15,557 nucleotides of DNA, from the NCBI GenBank assembly GCA_038062165.1, contig JBBTXQ010000028.1, positions 1 to 15,557 on the forward strand. Direction: 5' to 3'. The stretch comes from DATDSR01 sp038062165. Its GTDB lineage: Bacteria > Patescibacteriota > Minisyncoccia > Phycocordibacterales > DATDSR01. Positions within the stretch are counted from its first letter, which is position 1. Every line of letters starts with the position of its first letter. Below, one piece after another: positions 6,513 through 12,244 of this stretch. The position numbers and the translations under genes are program-made. The notes beneath the pieces were generated by a model. That model made no database searches and was not told where the DNA came from. It worked only from the letters and a program-made list of their open reading frames with translations.

Positions 6513-8597
6513 CTAAACATCCACTTCCGCTAGTTTTGCATTCGCTTGGATGAAGAGTTTGCGGGGTTCGACTTCGTCTCCCATTAGAATCTCGAAGGTC
6601 TTATCTGCTTCCATGGCGTCGTCTATGTTCACCTGCTTGAGTATGCGTCTACTCGGATCCATGGTTGTCTCCCAGAGTTCTGACGGATTCATTTCGCCCA
6701 AGCCTTTGTATCTCTGAACTCTGTATTTTGAAGTTTTGGTTTTTTGAGTTTCTGAGTTGTTAGATTCAGATTCTGACTCGGGCTCTGATTCAGAATCAGT
6801 TTCTTCGATCTCTGCTGACTTGCCCATAATCTTAGTTTTATCTTCGTCAGAATACGCATAATTTATTTCTTTGCCTTTAGAAATTTTATACAGGGGTGGT
6901 TGAGCTATGTATATGAAACCACCATCTATCAGAGGGCGATAATATCTGAAAAATAATGTGAGCAAGAGTGTGCGGATATGTGAGCCGTCTACGTCGGCAT
7001 CAGTTGCAATTATTATTTTGTGATAACGCAACTTTTCGATATTAAATGTGTCGCCAATAGCCGCTCCCAGTGCAAGAATTATATTCTTAACAGATTCGGA
7101 AGCAAGCATCTTATCGAGCCTCGCTCGCTCAACATTAAGAATTTTGCCTCTAAGCGGGAGGATGGCTTGAGTGCGGCGATCGCGACCTTGCTTGGCCGAG
7201 CCGCCGGCCGAATCTCCCTCAACGATAAATAATTCTGATTCAGATGCAGACTTAGACTGACAGTCAGCTAGTTTACCCGGGAGTGTCATGCCCTCGAGCG
7301 CGCCCTTGCGCAGGACAGAATCTTTAGCCGCTTTAGCAGCTTTGCGCGCACGCACCGCAATGATCACTTTATTCACAATTGCTCGCGCGTCATCCGGGTG
7401 CTCCTCGAGGAACAAATTAAAAGCCTCGCCGAAAACTGTGTTCACGGCAGTCTGGGCCTCTACAGAACCCAATTTTGCCTTAGTCTGGCCCTCGAATTGC
7501 GGATCGGGAATTTTTACAGAAACTACTGCGGTGAGTCCTTCGCGCACATCATCGCCCGTAAATGCGTCTTCGCCATCTTTTACAAAATTATTTTTCTTGG
7601 CGTAACTATTAAGCGTACGCGTGAGTGCCATCCTGAATCCTGACAAATGTGTGCCGCCATCGGGCGTGGGTGTGTTGTTGGCGAAGCTATACTCATGCGA
7701 GGTGATGTCGTCGATATATTGGAGCGCGATCTCAACATTTATCGATTTGCTATTCTCGACCACGATATCCTTCTCGATAGAGAAAATATTTTTATGAACT
7801 TGCTTCTCTGTTTGATTATAAAAAGTGACAAACGAAATCAACCCTCCCTCAAAATAGAAAGAGTAGCTGGGTATCTCAAGTTCAAGCTCGTGCAAATATA
7901 GACATCCCTCTAGGTCTACTTTGCCAGAATATTCTCGCGCATCATAAGCTCTGATCCTGACCTTCTTAGAAAGATACGCCTGCTCGCGCAAATAATCCAC
8001 AATTCTCTTCCAGTTATAAATAGTTTCAGAGAAAACGGCCGGATCAGATTTGAATGTAACAATTGTGCCTGTCTGTTTGGACTTGCCGATCTTCTTAACG
8101 TTCGCCACTTTCTTGCCGCGCTTGTACTCCTGCATCCAAATCTCGCCGTCTTTGTGCACTTCCACCCGCGTCCACTCGGAAAGCGCATTGACCACGCTTG
8201 CCCCCACTCCGTGGAGACCGCCAGAAACTTGATAAGCACCCTGATCGAACTTGCCACCAGCGTGTAGCGTAGTCATGACCGTCTCAAGCGCGCTTACTTT
8301 GGTAGCCTTGTGTATATCAACAGGAATGCCGCGACCATTATCGGCTACACGCACCACTTCACCCGGTAATAGCGCGATTTCAATTTCATCCGTATAACCT
8401 CCCATGGCCTCGTCTCGTGAGTTATCGAAGATCTCCTTGACCATGTGGAAGAGACCCTCTGGCCCCGTAGAGCCAATATACATACCCGGCCGCTTGCGCA
8501 CCGGTTCCAGCCCCTCTAATACAGAAATAGAACTAGCGTCGTATAGATGCCCAGCACCTGTCTTCTTATTGCCTTTTTCGTCCCCTTTCTTAGCCAT
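6513..8597 (-). CDS. gyrB: DNA gyrase subunit B
   Basis: The ATPase subunit of DNA gyrase, which with GyrA introduces negative supercoils. The 694-aa protein has the GHKL ATPase motifs (DNSRDEAMGGY, VADNGRGIPV, GGLHGVGASVVNALSEW), the transducer lysine in QTKAKLGS, the Toprim motifs (FIVEGDSAGGSAKQGRDRR, PLRGKILNVE, TDADVDGSHIRTLLLT), and the C-terminal signatures QRYKGLGEMNPSELWETTMD and PRKLFIQANA. The motifs favour GyrB over ParE, though the two are close paralogues. An acidic, Ser/Glu-rich insert (about residues 593-620, SESEPESESES) precedes QRYKGLGEMN. The gene is convergent with thrS. There is no Shine-Dalgarno; an extended -10 box lies 12 nt upstream of the ATG. gyrA is not in the window. 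Confidence 0.96.
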   Translation of the reverse strand: MAKKGDEKGNKKTGAGHLYDASSISVLEGLEPVRKRPGMYIGSTGPEGLFHMVKEIFDNSRDEAMGGYTDEIEIALLPGEVVRVADNGRGIPVDIHKATKVSALETVMTTLHAGGKFDQGAYQVSGGLHGVGASVVNALSEWTRVEVHKDGEIWMQEYKRGKKVANVKKIGKSKQTGTIVTFKSDPAVFSETIYNWKRIVDYLREQAYLSKKVRIRAYDAREYSGKVDLEGCLYLHELELEIPSYSFYFEGGLISFVTFYNQTEKQVHKNIFSIEKDIVVENSKSINVEIALQYIDDITSHEYSFANNTPTPDGGTHLSGFRMALTRTLNSYAKKNNFVKDGEDAFTGDDVREGLTAVVSVKIPDPQFEGQTKAKLGSVEAQTAVNTVFGEAFNLFLEEHPDDARAIVNKVIIAVRARKAAKAAKDSVLRKGALEGMTLPGKLADCQSKSASESELFIVEGDSAGGSAKQGRDRRTQAILPLRGKILNVERARLDKMLASESVKNIILALGAAIGDTFNIEKLRYHKIIIATDADVDGSHIRTLLLTLFFRYYRPLIDGGFIYIAQPPLYKISKGKEINYAYSDEDKTKIMGKSAEIEETDSESEPESESESNNSETQKTKTSKYRVQRYKGLGEMNPSELWETTMDPSRRILKQVNIDDAMEADKTFEILMGDEVEPRKLFIQANAKLAEVDV

Positions 8598-8609
8598 ATT
8601 TACTCATAT

Positions 8610-8618
8610 ATTCTATCA
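8610..8618 (-). promoter_or_regulatory. Extended -10 promoter of gyrB
   Basis: On the minus strand TGATAGAAT reads as an extended -10 (TGn plus TAGAAT, 5 of 6 to consensus) ending 12 nt before the gyrB ATG. It predicts a leader of about 5-6 nt with no Shine-Dalgarno. TATATG, 7 nt before the ATG, is a weaker alternative. Confidence 0.5.
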
Positions 8619-8650
8619 CATTTCTCTCTCTATTTCATCCCCATTTGAGC

Positions 8651-8680
8651 TTGACTTTTATATATAAGGTATGATATAAT
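8651..8680 (+). promoter_or_regulatory. Full sigma-70-type promoter of the small ORF unit
   Basis: TTGACT at 8651-8656 and TATAAT at 8675-8680 are separated by 18 bp, and TGA before the -10 makes it an extended -10. It is the closest match to consensus in the window. The predicted start is near 8687, giving a leader of about 26 nt before the ATG at 8713. Confidence 0.8.
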
Positions 8681-8712
8681 GATGGGTAGATTTGAGGGGA
8701 GAGGATGGGCTC

Positions 8713-8901
8713 ATGAAGCAATGTATGGTGACGGGTGGCACCTTCGCCGCCGCATCAGTGAGACGAGATCCGCTCTTGAACGCGAGTGCCGCAGGGATCG
8801 CGATGATCGCGTTCATGCAGGGAACCACTCCGGAGGCCATTCGGGCCTCCATGAAGAAGGAAGAGGATCAGGGTACGGCACCGGCCCGGCAAAGCGAGTA
8901 G
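8713..8901 (+). CDS. Hypothetical 62-aa protein in its own transcription unit
   Basis: The ORF starts MKQCMVTGGTFAAAS and ends APARQSE with TAG. A purine-rich GGGGAGAGG precedes the ATG with 8-nt spacing and could serve as a Shine-Dalgarno. The middle (LLNASAAGIAMIAFMQG) is mildly hydrophobic and the C-terminus is charged (MKKEEDQ). I do not recognise a family. A dedicated promoter (8651-8680) and terminator (8929-8970) bracket it, so the transcript is very probably real. Codons are G+C-rich at position 3. The DNA also folds into hairpins at 8832-8850 and 8905-8923, so a structured non-coding RNA is a real alternative. A second frame open from 8679 to 8978 runs through the terminator and is unlikely. 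Confidence 0.5.
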   Translation: MKQCMVTGGTFAAASVRRDPLLNASAAGIAMIAFMQGTTPEAIRASMKKEEDQGTAPARQSE

Positions 8902-8928
8902 CGTGGCAGGACGCCCTCCTGTCAATCT

Positions 8929-8970
8929 GGCCCCGGGGACCCCTCACCCCGCGGGCCTTTCGTTTTTATT
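8929..8970 (+). terminator. Rho-independent terminator of the small ORF unit
   Basis: GGCCCCGGGG at 8929-8938 pairs with CCCCG and GGGCC at 8947-8957 (10 bp, C8952 bulged), followed by TTTCGTTTTTATTTT. The loop contains CCCCTCA. Confidence 0.9.
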
Positions 8971-8976
8971 TTATAT

Positions 8977-9010
8977 GAATCTAACTTGTCCGATCGGACA
9001 TAATAGATTC
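8977..9010. repeat. 34-bp compound palindrome after pheS
   Basis: GAATCTA and TAGATTC (7 bp) flank a perfect 14-bp palindrome TGTCCGATCGGACA, with three unpaired bases on each side. It lies between the small-unit terminator and the pheS stop at 9017. It may act as the pheS transcription end or as a protein-binding site; no T tract follows on the pheS strand. Confidence 0.7.
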
Positions 9011-9016
9011 AGCGAG

Positions 9017-10159
9017 TTAGCGCAATTGCGCACTGTAAGTGCTTGCTGTTTGGTCGTAGACTTTCTTCTGAAGCGCGTCTACTTCTTCGTTCGTGAGCGT
9101 GCGATCGAGACTGCGATAGGTGATCCTATATGTGTAGCTTACTTTTCCTTCACCGAACTTCTCGGTATTCTCATATTTGTCTATAAGCTCGACTTGCTCT
9201 ATTAAGTCGCCGCCAATATCTCTTATTAAATCGAAGTAATTATTGGGAATGAAGTCGTTATTTACCACGAAGGAAATATCGCGAGTAATCGGCGGGAATT
9301 TCGAAACCTCTTTGTACTTATTACCAAGTTTGAGCTGACTCTTCACTCGTGGGTCTCCTGACCAGAGAAGGCGCACATCTGGCAACTCCATGCTCATCAT
9401 GGCGAAGCGCTCGAGCCCCGGACCCATGGCCCAGCCTGTCCACTTGCTCGAATCTATGCCAAGCAATTCAAGTACACTCCCTTTAACTACTCCTGCCCCG
9501 CAGAGTTCTAGCCAAGACCCGTCAGTTAATTCCACCTCCATATCGACAGAGGGATCAGTATAAGGGAAGCTGTCTTCATTGAACCTGTACTTTACATTCT
9601 CGCCTATTACTGCCTTGGCAATACTAGAAAGAGCGTTCTGCAAATCTTCTTTGCCTAGTATTTGCTTGTCTTTAGGTGCCAGGTACCACGCATCAATCTG
9701 GTGGAAAACGTTCATGTGCTTTCTGTCTATCTCATCCTTCCTATAAACCTTGCCGTAAGAGAAACAGCCCACAGGCTCTTCCCTCTTCATCTTCTCGCGC
9801 ACTTCCTCGTCCCGCAGGAAGTAATACCACATAATCGTAGTGTGCGTGCGCAAGATATGATCATCGTCCACGTAATACGTATCGGACTTTGAACGTGCCG
9901 GATGATCTTTGGCGAAGCCGAATAGATCAAAAGTAATTTCAGTAGAAACAATCTCGGAAGTCTCTATGTCGTCGAAATCTTTATACTCTGGTATAGCCAA
10001 AATTCTGTCTACAACTTCTTTTAGGGGACTGCCAGGCGTACGAGAGAGATCTGCCATGGCCATATAGCGCTTGATGCGCACAGATTCTGCATCGGTCCTC
10101 TCTTCTAGATTCATTAGTGGCACTGTTATGTCCTCCTTGGCATTAATGTATCGTCTCAT
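9017..10159 (-). CDS. pheS: Single-chain phenylalanyl-tRNA synthetase (PheS core fused to FDX-ACB)
   Basis: This class II synthetase charges tRNA-Phe. The 380-aa protein has a PheS-type catalytic core: DHPARSKSDTYYV, GKVYRKDEIDRKHMNVFHQ (motif 2 region), DPSVDMEVELTDGSWLELCGAG and GPGLERFAMMSMELPDVRLLW (motif 3). It lacks the long N-terminal coiled coil of bacterial PheS. From about residue 290 it continues into an FDX-ACB anticodon-binding domain (FPPITRDISFVV, IGGDLIEQVELIDKY, YRITYRSLDRTLTNEEVD), normally at the C-terminus of the beta subunit PheT. This order is that of the monomeric mitochondrial enzyme FARS2. No pheT is adjacent. The open frame extends to 10216, but the TATAAT box 6 nt before the ATG at 10159 favours that start. 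Confidence 0.93.
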   Translation of the reverse strand: MRRYINAKEDITVPLMNLEERTDAESVRIKRYMAMADLSRTPGSPLKEVVDRILAIPEYKDFDDIETSEIVSTEITFDLFGFAKDHPARSKSDTYYVDDDHILRTHTTIMWYYFLRDEEVREKMKREEPVGCFSYGKVYRKDEIDRKHMNVFHQIDAWYLAPKDKQILGKEDLQNALSSIAKAVIGENVKYRFNEDSFPYTDPSVDMEVELTDGSWLELCGAGVVKGSVLELLGIDSSKWTGWAMGPGLERFAMMSMELPDVRLLWSGDPRVKSQLKLGNKYKEVSKFPPITRDISFVVNNDFIPNNYFDLIRDIGGDLIEQVELIDKYENTEKFGEGKVSYTYRITYRSLDRTLTNEEVDALQKKVYDQTASTYSAQLR

Positions 10160-10165
10160 GTCCTT

Positions 10166-10171
10166 ATTATA
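10166..10171 (-). promoter_or_regulatory. -10 box of pheS (leaderless start)
   Basis: A perfect TATAAT on the minus strand ends exactly 6 nt before the pheS ATG at 10159. No -35 hexamer and no peptide/T-box leader could fit downstream of it. Confidence 0.75.
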
Positions 10172-10187
10172 ATGTATAAACGATAAT

Positions 10188-10203
10188 CCCGCCGGGTGGC
10201 GGG
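10188..10203 (+). repeat. G+C-rich hairpin upstream of pheS
   Basis: CCCGCC and GGCGGG form a 6-bp stem with loop GGGT, followed on the plus strand by GGTTTT. It could be a weak terminator on the plus strand, but I see no plus-strand gene ending here. From here to 10406 I find no supported gene, only the inverted repeat at 10363-10400. Confidence 0.5.
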
Positions 10204-10362
10204 GGTTTTCGCACAATCAAGAAAACCGCCCGCTACGCCAGCTTGGTAAGGTTAGAAAAGGAAAAGCTACGCATGATCATACTGCATATATTACTCCCGA
10301 TGGGGAAAATTGCAAATGTCTGGAACATGTAAGCATTCTAGACCCACGACCACCTACACCAC

Positions 10363-10400
10363 GGTACTAAATTGCTCACGGTCGTAAATTAATTAGTACC
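10363..10400. repeat. 8-bp inverted repeat in intergenic DNA
   Basis: GGTACTAA at 10363-10370 and TTAGTACC at 10393-10400 are exact reverse complements 22 bp apart, with A+T-rich inner edges. This may be an operator-like site or the relic of an element. No gene is assigned to it. Confidence 0.55.
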
Positions 10401-10406
10401 TTGTAA

Positions 10407-10449
10407 GTTAAAATATGGAAGGCCCGGAGCGATCTCTCACCCCGGGCCT
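10407..10449 (-). terminator. Terminator after the small Cys-rich ORF / peroxiredoxin unit
   Basis: On the minus strand AGGCCCGG (10449-10442) pairs with CCGGGCCT (10427-10420), followed by TCCATATTTT. It begins one base after the stop codon of the ORF at 10451, which supports that ORF being transcribed. Confidence 0.7.
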
Positions 10450-10450
10450 C

Positions 10451-10624
10451 TTACCAATCAATCGGTGTTGGCTTGTCGCAAATCTGGCATTTCGCTCTTT
10501 CTGGATGTTGCGCCGCACAACTTGGCACATGAAAGCTACGATATCTGCAGTAAAGGCGCCATGGGAAAAGCGGCAATTTGAGTCTGACCCATGCAATCCA
10601 TGTCCAGTACGTTATGTACCCCAT
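10451..10624 (-). CDS. Possible small cysteine-rich protein (57 aa)
   Basis: The frame reads MGYITYWTWIAWVRLKL and ends with HVPSCAAQHPERAKC then QICDKPTPIDW and TAA. Cys36, His40, Cys46 and Cys49 could bind a zinc ion (a CxxC follows a CxxxH). The stop codon directly abuts a terminator hairpin, as expected for a real gene. The chosen ATG follows GGGAGGAAGG, a Shine-Dalgarno with rather short spacing; the frame stays open to an ATG at 10651. It lies 106 bp after the peroxiredoxin stop on the same strand and may be cotranscribed with it. An overlapping 62-codon frame runs through the terminator and is less likely. I do not recognise a family. Confidence 0.4.
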   Translation of the reverse strand: MGYITYWTWIAWVRLKLPLFPWRLYCRYRSFHVPSCAAQHPERAKCQICDKPTPIDW

Positions 10625-10679
10625 CCTTCCTCCCGCCATCAGACTACACATTAATCCTGCAAATGCAACTCACCTCTTC

Positions 10680-10703
10680 CCCTCTCTTATACATAAGAGA
10701 GGG
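10680..10703. repeat. 10-bp hairpin downstream of peroxiredoxin gene
   Basis: CCCTCTCTTA (10680-10689) and TAAGAGAGGG (10694-10703) form a perfect stem with a 4-nt loop. No T tract follows on either strand, so a processing or stability element is as likely as a terminator. Confidence 0.7.
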
Positions 10704-10706
10704 CGA

Positions 10707-10722
10707 TCCGCCAACTGGCGGA
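10707..10722. repeat. Short G+C palindrome
   Basis: TCCGCCA-AC-TGGCGGA is a 16-bp palindrome 8 bp beyond the peroxiredoxin stop. It resembles dispersed G+C-rich palindromes of CPR genomes and differs from the CCTGCC-type element in thrS and prfA. Confidence 0.65.
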
Positions 10723-10730
10723 CTGGTGAG

Positions 10731-11267
10731 TTAGTTCAAAGTCTTTTCGCCTTCGTGCCATTCCACCGGGCAGAGTTTGCCGGTTTGGAGGGCTTTGACA
10801 ACACGCAGGGTTTCTCCCACACTCCTGCCTACGTCATTGTCAGAAATAGTCACGTGTCTCACGATGCCCTTTGGGTCAATTATGAATGTGCCTCTATATG
10901 CCACGCCTTCATCCATTTTCAACACACCATAATTACTAACCATTGTTTTTTGGAAATCAGAGAGAAGAGGGAAGTTCAGTTTTTTGAAGTCGCGTTCAAT
11001 CCAAGCTTTGTGAGACTCTTTAGAATCTACAGACACACCCACTATTTCACACTTAAGTTTTTTGAATTCTGGGGTACGTTTGCTGAATTCTTTTATTTCT
11101 GTCGGGCAAACAAATGTGAAATCAAGGGGATAGAAAAATATGACTAACCATTTGCCCTTATAGTCACTTAACGAAAAGCGTTTATATTTCCCACCAAATA
11201 CTCCATCTAGATTAAAGTCAGGGGCCGAGTCACCTATCATTGGTATAAAACTTGGATAATCGTGCAT
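10731..11267 (-). CDS. 2-Cys peroxiredoxin (AhpC/TSA family)
   Basis: A thiol peroxidase that reduces hydrogen peroxide and organic hydroperoxides in the cytoplasm. The 178-aa protein has the peroxidatic Cys54 in YPLDFTFVCPTEI and the resolving Cys166 in GKLCPVEWHEGEKTL, the hallmark of typical 2-Cys enzymes that work as dimers or decamers. YRGTFIIDPKGIVRH and SVGETLRVVKALQ are also characteristic. Its reductant partner is not in the window. The start at 11267 is supported by TAATAC ending 6 nt upstream, with no Shine-Dalgarno. It is divergent from tRNA-Thr, with only 24 bp between them, and may be followed by the small ORF at 10451-10624. No frameshift or missing residue is seen. Confidence 0.95.
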   Translation of the reverse strand: MHDYPSFIPMIGDSAPDFNLDGVFGGKYKRFSLSDYKGKWLVIFFYPLDFTFVCPTEIKEFSKRTPEFKKLKCEIVGVSVDSKESHKAWIERDFKKLNFPLLSDFQKTMVSNYGVLKMDEGVAYRGTFIIDPKGIVRHVTISDNDVGRSVGETLRVVKALQTGKLCPVEWHEGEKTLN

Positions 11268-11280
11268 ATTTGTGTATTAT
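11252..11280 (+). promoter_or_regulatory. Promoter of tRNA-Thr
   Basis: TTGGAT (11252-11257) and TATTAT (11275-11280) are separated by 17 bp, and the tRNA begins 12 nt after the -10. The -10 overlaps the peroxiredoxin -10 on the other strand almost entirely; the -35 lies inside the peroxiredoxin coding sequence. Confidence 0.55.
11274..11279 (-). promoter_or_regulatory. -10 box of peroxiredoxin gene (leaderless start)
   Basis: TAATAC on the minus strand ends 6 nt before the ATG at 11267. It overlaps the tRNA-Thr -10 box, giving a shared divergent promoter core. Confidence 0.55.
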
Positions 11281-11291
11281 CTCTTAAATAA

Positions 11292-11364
11292 GCCGCCTTA
11301 GCTCAGTTGGTAGAGCAACGCATTTGTAATGCGTGGGTCCCCAGTTCGAGTCTGGGAGGCGGCT
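11292..11364 (+). tRNA. tRNA-Thr (anticodon UGU)
   Basis: A complete cloverleaf: 7-bp acceptor GCCGCCT/AGGCGGC, D arm with AGTTGGTA loop, anticodon stem ACGCA/TGCGT with loop TTTGTAA (anticodon TGT), and T stem CCCAG/CTGGG with loop TTCGAGT. The discriminator is T and CCA is not encoded. It is a substrate of the thrS product in this window. Its last base overlaps the stop codon of the convergent ORF at 11364. Confidence 0.97.
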
Positions 11365-11783
11365 CAATTAATTTTATCATGGATCTGGCCAGCTCCTGTC
11401 TCATCGGCATGATCGCGCATATTCTGCACAAATGGAGAAGCGGCCTTGCGACCTAGATAATTTAATTCTCTTTTGCCTTTTATTAATTGCACCCACCTAG
11501 TAAGTGCCTGTTCGGTACTATGAGTAAACTTCCTGAACATGGGGATCACGCTCTTAAGAAAATCGTATGCAAGCCTATATAGGATGTCCCGGGAATGCCT
11601 ATGTGCGCTACCGGCCACAGCCTCTACTCTGTCAAAAACAGCCTCGGTAAGCGAATTGTGCTGGATAAATGGCGTGATCTGATCGGCACTTTGAAGTGCT
11701 CCCATATTCTGACTCAAAATGTGCAGAGCGGCCCAAGCACTTATGAGCGAAAAGATGAATAGATATATTGCAACTGTAAGCAT
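11364..11783 (-). CDS. Hypothetical membrane-anchored protein, third gene of the rpsB-tsf operon
   Basis: A 139-aa protein beginning MLTVAIYLFIFSLISAW, a single hydrophobic segment (about residues 1-23) followed by a mostly helical, charged domain. It probably sits in the membrane with a soluble C-terminal part. The start lies 3 nt after the tsf stop, and the tsf terminal codons supply the Shine-Dalgarno AAAGGA 7 nt upstream, so translation is likely coupled to tsf. Its stop codon overlaps the tRNA-Thr 3' end by one base on the opposite strand. In many bacteria pyrH and frr follow rpsB-tsf; here this unknown gene does instead. I recognise no family. Confidence 0.8.
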   Translation of the reverse strand: MLTVAIYLFIFSLISAWAALHILSQNMGALQSADQITPFIQHNSLTEAVFDRVEAVAGSAHRHSRDILYRLAYDFLKSVIPMFRKFTHSTEQALTRWVQLIKGKRELNYLGRKAASPFVQNMRDHADETGAGQIHDKIN

Positions 11784-11786
11784 GTT

Positions 11787-12242
11787 TTATCCTTTAGTAG
11801 TGTAGCGCGTAAAGTTTGCGAGTTCTATGCGTTCGCCGAACTTCTGCGTAGCCCTTTCAATCAAACCTTTAACAGACATTGTGTCATCTTTTATGAATGG
11901 CTCGGAGAGCAGTGTGGCAATATCAATTGGATTAGTGGCTGATATATGCATAGCAAGATCATAGGCAAGATTTTTGAACTCGTCATTACCAGAAACAAAA
12001 TCGGTTTCGCAGGCAAGCATTAGCATAGCGCCTATTGTTTTATTGTTATGCACATAGGCAGAAATAGTGCCAGAACCAAGTGAGCGACTAGATTTTTTAT
12101 CTGCTATATCTGTACCCTTACTCTTTAGGATCTCTCGAGCGCGCGATTCGTCCCCTTGTGCTTCTTCTAGGGCTGATTTGATCTGACCCATAGAAAGGCC
12201 TGTTTCTTCACGCAATTTTTTTATTATTTCTACTCTGACCAT
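11787..12242 (-). CDS. tsf: Translation elongation factor Ts, short form
   Basis: EF-Ts is the guanine-nucleotide exchange factor for EF-Tu. The 151-aa protein has the N-terminal UBA-like domain (residues 1-45, IKKLREETGLSMGQIKSALEEA) and one core subdomain carrying CETDFVSGNDEF, the motif that contacts the EF-Tu nucleotide pocket. It ends FGERIELANFTRY. It is about half the length of E. coli EF-Ts (283 aa) and shorter than the Thermus form (196 aa), so the second core half and coiled coil are missing. Dimerisation, as in Thermus, could compensate; this is inference. The start is 2 nt after the rpsB stop, with AAGG nearby as a Shine-Dalgarno. The gene is cotranscribed with rpsB and the 139-aa ORF. 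Confidence 0.95.
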   Translation of the reverse strand: MVRVEIIKKLREETGLSMGQIKSALEEAQGDESRAREILKSKGTDIADKKSSRSLGSGTISAYVHNNKTIGAMLMLACETDFVSGNDEFKNLAYDLAMHISATNPIDIATLLSEPFIKDDTMSVKGLIERATQKFGERIELANFTRYTTKG

Positions 12243-12244
12243 GT

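Noticed and set aside
8679..8978. 99-codon plus-strand frame overlapping the small ORF
   Set aside because: It starts inside the -10 box and reads through the terminator stem, so it cannot be the product of this transcript.
9020..9031. GCGCAATTGCGC palindrome
   Set aside because: A 12-bp palindrome inside the last pheS codons; too short and too dependent on the encoded residues to claim a function.
10172..10371. Plus-strand open frame of about 67 codons reading ENRPLRQLGKVRKGK and ITPDGENCKCLEHVS
   Set aside because: It looks protein-like but has no ATG, GTG or TTG start, begins inside the pheS promoter region, and 67 codons without a stop is within chance. It could be a gene remnant; I do not annotate it.
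10408..10596. Alternative 62-codon minus-strand frame overlapping the Cys-rich ORF
   Set aside because: It runs through the terminator hairpin and its T-rich tail; the 10451-10624 frame stops just before the hairpin.
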